Shown: positions 45,235 through 54,430 of the stretch, piece after piece
Position numbering within the stretch: the first letter of the stretch is position 1
Layout of the letters: every line of letters begins with the position of its first letter
DNA from: an uncultured Agathobaculum sp.
GTDB lineage: Bacteria; Bacillota; Clostridia; Oscillospirales; Butyricicoccaceae
Assembly (NCBI RefSeq): GCF_944380985.1
Contig: NZ_CALWJJ010000001.1
Location: 186,001 to 250,000 of the forward strand
DNA: 64,000 nucleotides
Direction: 5' to 3'
Program-made: the position numbers and the translations under genes
The notes under the pieces: generated by a model
What the model saw: the letters and a program-made list of their open reading frames with translations, nothing else
What the model was told of the DNA's origin: nothing
Databases searched by the model: none

Positions 45235-46101
45235 TTACCAGTATTTTTCCACATGCGCGCGCGTTACTTCTGCCGCTTTCTTGATATTTTCTTCGTTAGA
45301 GAGTTTGTAATAGTCCGGACGGAACACCTCCATCGTGCAGACATCTCCTTCAAAGCCAATTTTCTTGAGGGTATCGGCGTAGCGCTTGTGATCGAGACAG
45401 TCACCCGGTTCGCCCGGCCACAGACGCTTTTCGTCGTTGTTGTACGCCGCGCCGCAGGGCATGTTCTCCATGCCATTGAGATGCCAGACAAAGATTTTCT
45501 TGCCGTCCGCTTTCTCAAGCGCGTCCCAACCGGATGCCATTGCATGGAAGTGGTACTGGTCGAGCGTGATGCCGACGAGCGGATGGTTGACCTCCTGCAC
45601 AATCGCATACGCATCCTCAAAGCGGTTGATCGACATGGTCGGACAGCCGCAAAATTCAATGGACAGCTTAATGCCGTGCGGCTCGACCTTCTTGACCATT
45701 TCCTTTAGGACCGCGACTGCATCTGCGCGGATTTCGTCCAGCGTCGCTGGACCGGTCAAATCCATGGACGGCACAACGACAATCATTTTGCACTGTAATT
45801 TCAGACAATCGGCGATAATCTGGTCAAGCTTTGCCATCACCTCATCCTTTTCTGCCTGCGTCTGCTTCATGTTGAAGAAGATCAGCGCGTTGTAGGACAG
45901 CATGCGCAGCTTGTGGGATGGATCGGCAAACCATGCCGCCAAATCATCGATCGTGTACTTGCCCGCCGCAATTTCGCGATCGAGGCACTCGGACTGGATG
46001 TCAATGTAATCAAAGCCGTACTTCTCACACAGGTCGAGGTCTTCGAGTACGGAATGGTTTTCGCAGAAACGGTTGCAGCCTTCGTTAAATCCGATTTTCA
46101 T
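45235..46101 (-). CDS. Sugar phosphate isomerase/epimerase-like TIM-barrel protein B
   Basis: 288 residues, xylose-isomerase-like TIM barrel. Landmarks are IGFNEGCNRFCENHSVLEDLDLCEKYGFDYID, KMIVVVPSMDL, GIKLSIEFCGCPTMSINRFEDAYAIV (metal glutamate), ITLDQYHFHAMA (aspartate/histidine), FVWHLNGMEN and GEPGDCLDHKRYADTL. It is close to the IolE/hydroxypyruvate isomerase-like group. It lies 33 bases downstream of the IolG-like dehydrogenase in the same direction, so the two probably act on successive intermediates. Confidence 0.85.
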   Translation of the reverse strand: MKIGFNEGCNRFCENHSVLEDLDLCEKYGFDYIDIQSECLDREIAAGKYTIDDLAAWFADPSHKLRMLSYNALIFFNMKQTQAEKDEVMAKLDQIIADCLKLQCKMIVVVPSMDLTGPATLDEIRADAVAVLKEMVKKVEPHGIKLSIEFCGCPTMSINRFEDAYAIVQEVNHPLVGITLDQYHFHAMASGWDALEKADGKKIFVWHLNGMENMPCGAAYNNDEKRLWPGEPGDCLDHKRYADTLKKIGFEGDVCTMEVFRPDYYKLSNEENIKKAAEVTRAHVEKYW

Positions 46102-46134
46102 GGTGATTTTCTCCCTTCTGAACGTTTCCTTTTC

Positions 46135-47148
46135 TTACTTTTTGTAGAAATCCGGAGTGCCGCCGGTGACAACCTTCTCCGGCTTGCCCGAGGTCTGGCT
46201 CTTTACCAGCGCGTCCGCGGTGATGGATGCAACATAGCCGTCCCACGCGGACGAGCCGCCGGTCTCACCCTTAACGGCATGGTCGACCCAGTCCTGAATC
46301 TCAACGTCGTAGGAGTCGATGAAGCGCAGAATCCAGTTGTCCTCGATCTTGGTAGAAACCTTGTTTTCAAAACGAACGGTCGGGAAGGACGGGCACGGCA
46401 GGTTGATCACACCATTCTCGCACACGACTTCGCAGTTGATGTCGTAACCGAAGCCACAGTTGACGTTGACCTCGAGCACGTTAACGATACCGCCCTTGGT
46501 CTTCATAATCATGATCTGCGGGTCCTTGAGACCTTCATGCGCCTTAGACGAGGTCTTGGGCATAATGCACTGCACTTCGTCCCACTCGTCGCCAATCAGC
46601 CACGGCAGCACGTCGATTTCGTGAATCGCGGTATCGGTGACTGCCATCGCGGTGGTGTAATCCGGCGCAACGCCGTCTGCGCGGTGCGTGCACTTAATAA
46701 CCATCGGTGCGCCGAACTTGCCCGAATCAATCAGCTCCTTGACCTGCTTGTAGCCGCGGTCGTAGCGGCGCATGAAGCCGACCTGTACCAGATGCTTGCC
46801 GGATGCCATTTCGGCATCCACAACCGCCTTGCAGTCCGCTGCGGTATTCGCCAGCGGCTTTTCGCTGAACACCGGCTTGCCGGCCTGAATCGCTGCAATG
46901 ACCGGGTCCTTGTGGAACGCGCCCGGGGTGGTGACGACAACGGCGTTAACGTCCGGATCGTTGATGGCGGCATTAAAGTCGGTGTAGACCTTAACGTTGC
47001 CGCCCGCGATCTCCGCGCCCTTCTTCGCGCCCTCTTCAAATACATCGCATACGGCAACTACCTCCGCACCGCGGATACGGTTCTGAATGCGCTCGATGTG
47101 TTCGCGGCCAATCATGCCGCAACCGATAACTGCAATTTTGAGTTCCAT
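46135..47148 (-). CDS. Gfo/Idh/MocA oxidoreductase, inositol 2-dehydrogenase-like
   Basis: 337 residues. The Rossmann NAD(P) loop is KIAVIGCGMIGREHIERI, followed by VVTTPGAFH, the conserved SEKPLANTA with the catalytic-region lysine, QVGFMRRYDRGYKQVKELI and the MocA C-domain VTDTAIHEIDVLPWLIG with DTAIHEID. These residues are typical of IolG-type myo-inositol/scyllo-inositol or deoxy-sugar dehydrogenases. The start at 47148 has GGAGGTATTT. A LacI-type operator lies 130 bases upstream. It heads the two-gene transcript with isomerase B. Confidence 0.9.
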   Translation of the reverse strand: MELKIAVIGCGMIGREHIERIQNRIRGAEVVAVCDVFEEGAKKGAEIAGGNVKVYTDFNAAINDPDVNAVVVTTPGAFHKDPVIAAIQAGKPVFSEKPLANTAADCKAVVDAEMASGKHLVQVGFMRRYDRGYKQVKELIDSGKFGAPMVIKCTHRADGVAPDYTTAMAVTDTAIHEIDVLPWLIGDEWDEVQCIMPKTSSKAHEGLKDPQIMIMKTKGGIVNVLEVNVNCGFGYDINCEVVCENGVINLPCPSFPTVRFENKVSTKIEDNWILRFIDSYDVEIQDWVDHAVKGETGGSSAWDGYVASITADALVKSQTSGKPEKVVTGGTPDFYKK

Positions 47149-47277
47149 GAGAAATACCTCCATATAATATTGAACTTGTAGATAATGGCTTTGTCTGCGG
47201 TTTGGCAGGCCGCGGACACTTGGATTGTGGTTTTTTGCGTTCAGAATCTTTTCTCTTCTTCGAAATGATTGTATCAT

Positions 47278-47295
47278 TGTGTTCACGAGAACGCA
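47278..47295 (-). promoter_or_regulatory. LacI-type operator before the dehydrogenase
   Basis: 18-base near-palindrome TGTGTTCACGAGAACGCA with central CG, matching 16 of 18 positions of the site at 49080-49097 before the transporter gene. The rest of 47149-47473 contains no gene; an inverted repeat TGCGTGCAT/ATGCACGCA sits near 47435-47460. Confidence 0.65.
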
Positions 47296-47473
47296 AGCAA
47301 AATTTATTTGACTAATGTACAAATATTATTTGCAATTTCTATTATAATCTAACAAAAGCACGCAGTTTCATCACTCTATTTGTAACACATGAAAGATACA
47401 TCCCATCCTATTTTGTTCAGTATAACAACGTATTTTGCGTGCATCTTTCGTAATGCACGCATTATTTATTGCA

Positions 47474-47518
47474 TAAAAAATCCGCCGGAAGACATCAAGT
47501 ATTGTCTTCCGGCGGATA
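47474..47518 (-). terminator. Terminator of the GPH transporter gene
   Basis: TCCGCCGGAAGACA / TGTCTTCCGGCGGA followed on the minus strand by TTTTTT, directly after the stop codon. Confidence 0.9.
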
Positions 47519-47522
47519 ACGC

Positions 47523-48965
47523 TTATACTTCTTGTAATTCGGCGCTTTTCCCTTCGCGTTCCAACAGTTCACGCATCATCTTGTCATAGCTCTTGTCAAG
47601 CTTGTAGAAAGAAGCAATAATAAACATGATAACCCACAAAGCGATCGGAACATAGAGATAAAACGTTTTAATCGTTTCAATGGCTTGCACGGTCTGTTCC
47701 GCTGCCGTAGCCTTCAGACCATCAAACGCTGCCATGGATAGAATAGCACCCATGATCGCCTGCGTGAAACCCGAACCAGCCTTCTGTCCCATGCTCATCG
47801 ACGAGAACATCAAGCCTTCCACTCGCAGGCCGTGTTTCCAATGTCCATATTCAATGGCGTCACCGGGCAGAGAATACTGCACACCATAGAACGGCGCGAT
47901 ACCAAAACCACGGATAATGCAGGAAACTACGCCCAGCGATACGCTGGTGGAGTTGATAAGGAACAAAAGCTGACCAATCACCCCCATCGCACAGCCAAAG
48001 CAGATCAGATTGCGCTTACCGAAGCGCGGCAGCAGCTTGGGCAACATGGCGATACCAACAATGGTGCAGATTTTTTCTGCCGACGACAACGGCATAACCA
48101 GATTCTTATCCCCCAGAACATATTGGCAATAATAAGTCAGATCGGTGCCGATAATCACCTGATACGCAGTATAAGTAATCATCAGACCAAGCGCAATCAA
48201 GAAATACCGGTTGGTAAAGGTGATCTTAAACGCCCTCCAGAAAGGAATGTTCTCCTTTTTTGTCTGCGGGGCGGCCTGCACGCGCTCCGTGCAAGTAGCA
48301 TAGGTATTTAATAGGACGAAGACCGAAATAATGGCATAAGCGCCGGTAACCAGAATCCAGGAGAACTGCTCTTTTCCCGTTACATCAGAAACATAGTTGA
48401 TCAGCGGTAGGGTAAATGCAGTAATGATCATGCTCGCTGTGATGGACAGCATCATACGGATATTGCTGATTGTATCGCGGTCCCTGTGATCTCTAGTCAT
48501 CAAAGACCCAAGCGCATGAAACGGCTGACTGATCGCCGTATAAACCACCGTGTTCATCAGATTGTAGGTAACAAAAGCGTAGAGGATCTTGCCCATATCA
48601 CCGACATCCGGCATAGTAAACAACAGTACGGCAGCAACGGCATACGGCACTGTCAGTCGTAGAATCCAGATGCGCGCTTTGCCATATTTGGAATGCGTAC
48701 GATCGATAATTGCACCCATTGCGACATCGGAAAATCCATCAAAAATACGAGAAACCAGCATAATCATGCCAACTGCACCGGCTGAAATACCAACTACATT
48801 GGTGTAAAAATATATGAGCAGTGTTGAAGTCATGGTATACATCAACGTCAGCGCAGGATCACCAAAACAATAGGCCAGCTTTTCGGATACCGGGACTTTG
48901 ATGAACTCATCCATATTCTTTCGCTTCTGCTTGAAGTTTAAAAGTTCTGCAATTCCGCCTTTCAT
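47523..48965 (-). CDS. GPH-family sugar:cation symporter (MFS)
   Basis: About 480 residues with twelve predicted transmembrane helices, of the glycoside-pentoside-hexuronide family (MelB-like). Diagnostic parts are the early KLAYCFGDPALTLMYTMTSTLLIYFYTN, SRIFDGFSDVAMGAIIDRTHSKYGKARIWI (cation-site aspartates), RDHRDRDTISNIRMM and GMIA-type loop GDAIEYGHWKHGLRVEGLMFSSMSMGQK. It imports a sugar or glycoside with Na+ or H+. ATG 48965 is preceded by AAGGAG. A LacI-type operator lies about 120 bases upstream, and the LacI gene is divergent. Confidence 0.9.
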   Translation of the reverse strand: MKGGIAELLNFKQKRKNMDEFIKVPVSEKLAYCFGDPALTLMYTMTSTLLIYFYTNVVGISAGAVGMIMLVSRIFDGFSDVAMGAIIDRTHSKYGKARIWILRLTVPYAVAAVLLFTMPDVGDMGKILYAFVTYNLMNTVVYTAISQPFHALGSLMTRDHRDRDTISNIRMMLSITASMIITAFTLPLINYVSDVTGKEQFSWILVTGAYAIISVFVLLNTYATCTERVQAAPQTKKENIPFWRAFKITFTNRYFLIALGLMITYTAYQVIIGTDLTYYCQYVLGDKNLVMPLSSAEKICTIVGIAMLPKLLPRFGKRNLICFGCAMGVIGQLLFLINSTSVSLGVVSCIIRGFGIAPFYGVQYSLPGDAIEYGHWKHGLRVEGLMFSSMSMGQKAGSGFTQAIMGAILSMAAFDGLKATAAEQTVQAIETIKTFYLYVPIALWVIMFIIASFYKLDKSYDKMMRELLEREGKSAELQEV

Positions 48966-49079
48966 TTGATACACTCCTTCTTGAATATCTCATTTCGTTC
49001 ATAGTATCGAAGGATACCATACTGCACATTTCAGGGCGGATGCCAACCCCTGAAACAAAAAATGAAGAAGAAGATCGAA

Positions 49080-49097
49080 TATGTTTACGAGAACGCA
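49080..49097 (-). promoter_or_regulatory. LacI-type operator before the transporter gene
   Basis: TATGTTTACGAGAACGCA, the twin of the site at 47278-47295. Located in the divergent transporter/LacI intergenic region, so it may also affect lacI. No gene was seen in 48966-49441. Confidence 0.65.
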
Positions 49098-49441
49098 AAA
49101 AATGAAATGCTTTTGATTTTAATTCAGTAGACTATGTTTTCAATAACCGCTGAACTTAATTTATTCATGAACAAAGAGTACCACTCATTTCTTTTATTTT
49201 CAAGAAGAAAAATACAGTTTGGATTTTTTCGTGATAAACCCAAAAATATACTCCCACAGCTTTGTTGTATTGACGAAAAAACAGAACGAGCTGCGTGCAA
49301 CCGCGTGCATTCATGTGTGATTTTTGCTGAGATATTGCGGTTCAAAATGTACGGCACAGCATGCGCAAAATGCACGCAAAAGATTGCACCATCGTTACAA
49401 TATGGTATACTTAATATACAAAGGCTAAAGGGAGGAGAACT

Positions 49442-50500
49442 ATGGCAGTTACTGCGCAGCAAATTGCTGAATTAGCTGGTGTATCCCGCGGCACAGTCGA
49501 TCGCGCACTGCATAATCGCGGGCGTGTCAACCCAGAGGTCGCCGCGCGTATTCAGCGTATTGCAGAGGAACTGGGCTATAAACCCAATCTGGTAGGACAG
49601 GCACTGGTAAAGACAAAGCGTGATTTTAAAATTGGTGCCATTCTGCAGTCTGTTGAAACGCCAACCATGCAAATTGTTCTGGAAGGGCTTCGACGTGCAA
49701 CGGACGAATTGCGTTCATCCGGCGTGGAGTTGATCGTCCGTGAATTACATGGATTAGACGAAGAACTTGTTCTGGAAAATATCGAAGAATTGACTTCACA
49801 GGGCATACAAGGTCTTGCAATCTCGCCCAATAACACAGCTGAACTGCGTCAGTGCATCAATGGGCTGTACGAACAAGGTATCCCTGTGATCACTTTAAAT
49901 TCTGATGTCCCTGGCAGCAAGCGAATCTGTTTTATCGGCATGGATAATTACCGTGCAGGACAAACAGCCGCCGGGCTAATGTGCCAAATGCTCCCTGACA
50001 ACAGCAAGATACTCCCGCTTGCCGGACATTTGAACAATACTGCGCATAATAATCGCCTAAACGGATTTTTGGATACACTGAATCAGCAGAACACATATAA
50101 TTTGCGCATTATGCCGTTTCAGCCTTGCTTTGACCGGAATGATTATGCACACGAAATTACACAGCATGCTCTGCGAGAGAATCCGGATCTGGTCGGCATC
50201 TACGTCGCGTCAAACGGACAGGAAGGTGTCTGTCAGGCGGTAGAAGAGGAAGGTCGAAAAGGCAAAGTCAAAATTATCGCTTTTGACCTTAATGAACCCA
50301 ATATGCGTTTACTGCAATCGGATAGTTTAAATATTGTACTCGATCAACATGCTTTTCAGCAGGGATATCAACCACCATTTCTACTCTATGAATATCTGAT
50401 GCACCATAAGATGCCGGACAATGCTTTGTTATACACAGATATTTCCATTCGCACCAAATATAACAGTGATCTGGTCGTTTTTACCGATCATTTCAAATAG
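49442..50500 (+). CDS. LacI family transcriptional regulator
   Basis: 352 residues. The N-terminal HTH and hinge helix are present (TAQQIAELAGVSRGTVDRALHNRGRVNPEVAARIQRIAEELGYKPNLVGQAL). A periplasmic-binding-protein-like sensor follows (FKIGAILQSVETPTMQIV; PVITLNSDVPGSKRICFIGMDNYRAGQTAA; IAFDLNE). The sensor resembles ribose/inositol-type binding proteins. It probably binds the two matching palindromes before the dehydrogenase and the transporter. GGGAGGAG ribosome-binding site. Followed by a strong terminator. Confidence 0.92.
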   Translation: MAVTAQQIAELAGVSRGTVDRALHNRGRVNPEVAARIQRIAEELGYKPNLVGQALVKTKRDFKIGAILQSVETPTMQIVLEGLRRATDELRSSGVELIVRELHGLDEELVLENIEELTSQGIQGLAISPNNTAELRQCINGLYEQGIPVITLNSDVPGSKRICFIGMDNYRAGQTAAGLMCQMLPDNSKILPLAGHLNNTAHNNRLNGFLDTLNQQNTYNLRIMPFQPCFDRNDYAHEITQHALRENPDLVGIYVASNGQEGVCQAVEEEGRKGKVKIIAFDLNEPNMRLLQSDSLNIVLDQHAFQQGYQPPFLLYEYLMHHKMPDNALLYTDISIRTKYNSDLVVFTDHFK

Positions 50501-50659
50501 TTTGTCTCGATTTAGATCCTCGCCTATCTAAGACCCTATTGTGGTTCTCCTCAAAATTGAACAAAAAATGTATTTCTTGAAAGTCAGCCACGATAGCCTA
50601 TGGTTGTGTCAACATATCCTCTTATTGCACCTTATCTACCTTGGCAGCAGGTTGTAACA

Positions 50660-50698
50660 GAAAGCGGGTAACAAGTCAAAGACTTGTTACCCGCTTTC
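50660..50698 (+). terminator. Terminator after the LacI gene
   Basis: Perfect 18-bp stem GAAAGCGGGTAACAAGTC / GACTTGTTACCCGCTTTC with a 3-base loop and weak T tail. The remaining 50501-50868 is non-coding. Confidence 0.7.
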
Positions 50699-50868
50699 GT
50701 TATGTTTTAAAGAACAATAGACCAGCATTTTCTGTTTTCGATGGTATTGTATTGCTTACTTTGTTTTGTATTCGCTAAACTGGTTTATTATCCTCTAGTC
50801 GGCTATATGGTCGATAATATCTGAAACGCAACAGCTACACCTACCAGAACTCTTATTTTGAAGACAGA

Positions 50869-52368
50869 CTAAGCCTTGGAAGCCGAAATTTTGTTGTCGT
50901 TTCTACAATCAATCAAATAGATTGACTCACCAATCATCTCTTCATATCCCACAGCTTTAATGATTCGCATTGCACTGGCATACTCATTTTCGGAAAAATA
51001 AAAAATTGCAATTAGGCTTCCATCTGTACAATTTGCTGCTTCATATATTTTTACTTGGGTAAATACATGGGCTAATGCCGAATTACTTGCTAATTTGAAT
51101 TCTACTATATTCTGATTATTCTGTCCCTTTGATATAATAAAATCAGTTTGTCCTCGTCCATTATTTGTTTCTGCGTCCACCTTATAACTTGTTCCGTACC
51201 AGACAAAGCGAAAAAGTCTTTGCAAGTCATTTTCTTTAGCAATTTGTACACCTTTAACATATAAATTTTTGTACCCGTCGCACTCCTCAATGATATGCTT
51301 GAAGTATCGTAATCTTTCTTTCGCTTCTTCTCTTGCAGTTAACTTTTCGTTTACCTGATAATCCGAATTTTCAAACAAAGCAATAATTTTCTGCGATGCC
51401 ACAAATAATTTTTCCAACTGCGTATTCAACTCGGATATACATTCGGAACGTATTTGCTCACTATCTGTTTCTCTAAGCTTGATATAGTAATCATAAAGTT
51501 CCGGATACACCCTAACCAATTCTCTAAATGCACCTTTTTCGATTTTTTTAATAGACTTCTCGCGGGTCGCTTTATGATTTCTTCTCTGATTTTCCTCATA
51601 TTGTTTTACAGCTAATTCAATATAATTATTTACATATGCTCGTAACGTATCATTTTCAATAGCTACACGAATTCGATCATAACTATCATAAAAATCTTTT
51701 TTATTTATCGATGGCTCATCTTCTCTTAAAATATCATAAGGTGTCAATAGTACATATTCTTTACTGTTATTTTCATCATAGATATATGGAAGCACATATT
51801 CTTTACTTATGAAACTTTCGGTTTCATAATTGAAATATGCCTTGTCAACAGGAAATTGTTCAAGAAAATCTGCATTAATATATTTCAAGGCAAATGCTTC
51901 TGTGTATTCGCATAAAAATCCTTTTATAAGATTCACTGTCAAGTCACTAATCTTATCTTTCCCACTACCATCATACAATAACATTACTTTTTCAATATGT
52001 TGCGATTGGGAAATTCCGTGTGTATCAACTGCAAAAGCAATGTTTTCGTATAAAAATTTCGCATACTTTTTTCCAAGTGCCAATCCTTTGTTTCCAACCA
52101 AAGAATATCCCAACCAGTTATTGGGTACTTCGCTAAAATTAAACCACGCATCAATTTCTTTTACGTTTAGCCCCTGTGTTGCTTTCGTATACAAGAAGTG
52201 AAAATAGCGAACTATACTTCTATGTAAATTTTTGTATATTTCTTTCTCACTATTAAAAATTAGCATGGGGTCAATAAACAAAGGCACATCGCAAACTAAG
52301 GAAATGTCAACAGCGCCATATTCTTTTATCAATTCGCTACTGACTTGAAATTTTTCAGAAAAAAACAT
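50869..52368 (-). CDS. PD-(D/E)XK nuclease-like protein, possible defence gene
   Basis: 499 residues. The N-terminal domain opens with SEKFQVSSELIKEYGAVDISLVCDVPLFIDPMLIF and includes NNWLGYSLVGNKG and EKVMLLYDGSGKDKISDLTVNLIKGFL. A Lys/Glu-rich helical middle follows. The C-terminal part shows GRGQTDFIISKG followed by NIVEFKLAS, i.e. the D…ExK metal site of the PD-(D/E)XK nuclease fold. Gene-wide AT-richness differs from the flanking sugar genes, pointing to recent transfer. It is alone in its transcript, without a methylase or second subunit. Stand-alone nucleases of this kind occur in defence islands; activity is inferred. ATG 52368 has GGGAGG. Confidence 0.65.
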   Translation of the reverse strand: MFFSEKFQVSSELIKEYGAVDISLVCDVPLFIDPMLIFNSEKEIYKNLHRSIVRYFHFLYTKATQGLNVKEIDAWFNFSEVPNNWLGYSLVGNKGLALGKKYAKFLYENIAFAVDTHGISQSQHIEKVMLLYDGSGKDKISDLTVNLIKGFLCEYTEAFALKYINADFLEQFPVDKAYFNYETESFISKEYVLPYIYDENNSKEYVLLTPYDILREDEPSINKKDFYDSYDRIRVAIENDTLRAYVNNYIELAVKQYEENQRRNHKATREKSIKKIEKGAFRELVRVYPELYDYYIKLRETDSEQIRSECISELNTQLEKLFVASQKIIALFENSDYQVNEKLTAREEAKERLRYFKHIIEECDGYKNLYVKGVQIAKENDLQRLFRFVWYGTSYKVDAETNNGRGQTDFIISKGQNNQNIVEFKLASNSALAHVFTQVKIYEAANCTDGSLIAIFYFSENEYASAMRIIKAVGYEEMIGESIYLIDCRNDNKISASKA

Positions 52369-52539
52369 TTTTATGCCTCCCACGCTCAATTTTATGCGCT
52401 ATGATTATTATACTATGGACAGATATAATTGTCGATAATTTAAAAAAACATGTGTTACACGATGGAGAGCCGCCTTTGAAAGAGGGTGCACGCCGTTTAT
52501 TCACATATATTCTCTTGACTACCCAACAGCAAAGACGAG

Positions 52540-52590
52540 AAAAGCCGTCAAGGACGCGAAACGCGAAGCTTATCCTTGACGGTTTTTTCG
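52540..52590. terminator. Hairpin with T-run between nuclease-like and DUF6076 genes
   Basis: CCGTCAAGGA / TCCTTGACGG with an 18-base loop and flanking T/A-runs; usable by the minus-strand DUF6076 transcript. No gene was seen in 52390-52743. Confidence 0.6.
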
Positions 52591-52743
52591 GTCTATACTG
52601 CTTATCATCTATCAAATCACAACTTTGGCACTTTCGATCCCACAACACATAAATAGTTAATTGCTTTTGTCTAATTGATTTGAAAAAATCATTTTCCTTT
52701 TTACCTGGCCTTATAGTATACCTGAAACAGGTTTCTGTTTCCT

Positions 52744-53742
52744 TCATTGTTTCAGCCATTCCTCAAAGCGTTCCAGCGAGATTTCGCCAGCCTGACAGGC
52801 ATCGCGGTGCTTTTTCGCCTCTTCCGTCCATGCATTGAATTCCTCGCGCGTCATCGTGCCATAGCGGATGCGGGCGTTGTGGGTCTTGTAGGCGCGGTTG
52901 TAGGCACGGGTGATTGGGTTGCCGAGCAGCTTTTTCTGATAGACACGCGAAGCACCAACCTCCCGGCAGGTTTTGCCTTTTTCATATTCACGGGAGCAGT
53001 ATTCTGTCCGGTCGCCGTCTGTTGCTGCAAACAGCTTGCCGCACAGTCGGCATTCTTTGAAGCGCACCGCACGGCGCAGATAGGTGGATTTGAGGAAAAC
53101 GTATAGTTCCTGTACAGATCGGGGATAGCACACCTCTGCCAGTATCATCTGCTGCTGTGTGTTGTAAAGATATTCCGGATCTGTGTTCTCGGCTGGCGAG
53201 ATCCAGCCGTTATAGGCCGCGCGCGTGCGGGCAGGGAGCAATTCCGTGCGGATGGAAGGCAAACGCATGGGTGTACGCCCCCAGATCTCCCAATACCGGC
53301 GGCAGATATCCGTTGTTTCCGGATTCAGGCAATCGAACAGCAGCGTGTGAGCATCTGCCCTGACCTTGTCCAGTTCCTCGCGGAACTCGGTGACAATTGC
53401 AGGATCGATATCGTAGAAGCATTTGAGCAGCAGCGGTGCAAGCTGCATGACCAGCAGATAGAGGAACGGGTTATCCACATGCTGAAAACGGAACAGTATT
53501 TCATTCCATTCTCCCATGTTTTCCTCTCCGACCTGCGCTCGCTTTATCAGATATTCATACGCTTCCTGTAAAAGGGGTTCATCAGTTTCCTTCCAGTTCT
53601 CCAGCAATTGGATGATGCTTTCCCCGTAAGAAAAGGTGTGCCGGTGCAGCATGTGTTCTGCATTGTCGTAAAATTCAAAAACCTCCTGCTTTGCCGTAAC
53701 AAATACGCGAAGATGGCACTCGGACGGAATGATCAGGTGCAT
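52744..53742 (-). CDS. DUF6076-like element protein with zinc-finger motif
   Basis: 332 residues. The body is helical, with no signal peptide. In the C-terminal third there is a treble-clef-like cysteine set, ECRLCGKLFAATDGDRTEYCSREYEKGKTC, followed by a basic helix (YNRAYKTHNARIRYGTMTREEFNAW), which suggests nucleic-acid binding. It resembles DUF6076 proteins that occur in Firmicute integrated elements. Promoter TTGAAA-17-TATAAT upstream; GGAGGTGG ribosome-binding site. Divergent from the HTH gene. Function unknown. Confidence 0.7.
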   Translation of the reverse strand: MHLIIPSECHLRVFVTAKQEVFEFYDNAEHMLHRHTFSYGESIIQLLENWKETDEPLLQEAYEYLIKRAQVGEENMGEWNEILFRFQHVDNPFLYLLVMQLAPLLLKCFYDIDPAIVTEFREELDKVRADAHTLLFDCLNPETTDICRRYWEIWGRTPMRLPSIRTELLPARTRAAYNGWISPAENTDPEYLYNTQQQMILAEVCYPRSVQELYVFLKSTYLRRAVRFKECRLCGKLFAATDGDRTEYCSREYEKGKTCREVGASRVYQKKLLGNPITRAYNRAYKTHNARIRYGTMTREEFNAWTEEAKKHRDACQAGEISLERFEEWLKQ

Positions 53743-53786
53743 AGGAAATCTTCCACCTCCATATAGAAATATTTATTTATAAAATA

Positions 53787-53815
53787 ATTATACACCTATT
53801 GACAAATGATTTCAA
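53787..53815 (-). promoter_or_regulatory. Promoter of the DUF6076-like gene
   Basis: Minus strand TTGAAA (53815-53810), 17-base spacer, TATAAT (53792-53787). Confidence 0.65.
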
Positions 53816-53895
53816 GATGCTATTATGTTCTCATAGAATTATAGTTCTATAATAGACGGAACGATCTAATTTGTCAACTGGGAGGAGGGATGAAG

Positions 53896-54090
53896 ATGAA
53901 ACGGATCGCATATGAGGACTACCCCGATGTGCTGAATGCCGAACAGATCGCGATGCATCTCGGCATTTCACGGTCGGGTGCGTACCAGCTTTTGAACCGC
54001 GCCGACTTTCCGACATTACATATCGGAAAACGAAAATTGGCGCCCAAGGACAAAGTTCTTGCATGGATCGATCGGCAGACAGGAGAGTAG
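53896..54090 (+). CDS. Excisionase/MerR-like HTH protein
   Basis: 64 residues, essentially one winged-helix DNA-binding domain of the HTH_17 excisionase type (VLNAEQIAMHLGISRSGAYQLLNRADFPTLHIGKRKLAPKDKVLAWID). The R-x-x-G-K-R-K wing and the final D-x-x-W-I pattern are typical. In integrated elements such proteins direct excision or regulate element genes. ATG at 53896 is preferred (GGGAGGAGGG 9 bases upstream). It is the first gene of the element's rightward module. Confidence 0.85.
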   Translation: MKRIAYEDYPDVLNAEQIAMHLGISRSGAYQLLNRADFPTLHIGKRKLAPKDKVLAWIDRQTGE

Positions 54091-54159
54091 GCTAAGTTGG
54101 AAACGCGACAGAAACAGAACTTTTTTGCCCGTAAAGCCGTGCAGTAAATCGCAAAACAG

Positions 54160-54384
54160 TGGGCGGTAATTTCGCCCGAAAGTGCACCTTTTCTTCCCGA
54201 AATCGAAAGCGCCGAAAAGGTGCACTTTTGAAAAAACGCAGCATTGGGCGGTAATTGCAAAAAGGCATTTCTTTCATAAGAAAACGCCCGTCAAACGCAA
54301 ATATGCGTCGCAAAAATCGCGATTGTTTGCATCAACGACGTTCCTCTTTACGAAGTTGTTTGCCGCGTGGGTATGGGCGGTAAT
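54160..54384 (+). repeat. Three direct repeats TGGGCGGTAAT upstream of the DUF6100-like gene
   Basis: Identical 11-bp copies at 54160-54170, 54245-54255 and 54374-54384, all on the plus strand, in the non-coding stretch between the HTH gene and the next ORF. They could be binding sites for the HTH protein or part of an origin. Confidence 0.55.
54179..54228 (+). terminator. Hairpin after the HTH gene
   Basis: AAAGTGCACCTTTTC / GAAAAGGTGCACTTT, 15-bp stem with 20-base loop, between repeats 1 and 2. Short T-run, so terminator or attenuator. Confidence 0.5.
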
Positions 54385-54430
54385 GATTTTCGCGTTTTCG
54401 AACCAAAAGAGCAGAGAGGAGGAGGTATCC

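Noticed and set aside
49124..49475. ORFs of 112-113 codons on both strands between the transporter and LacI genes
   Set aside because: Mutually antisense, no Shine-Dalgarno site, and they cover the divergent promoter region.
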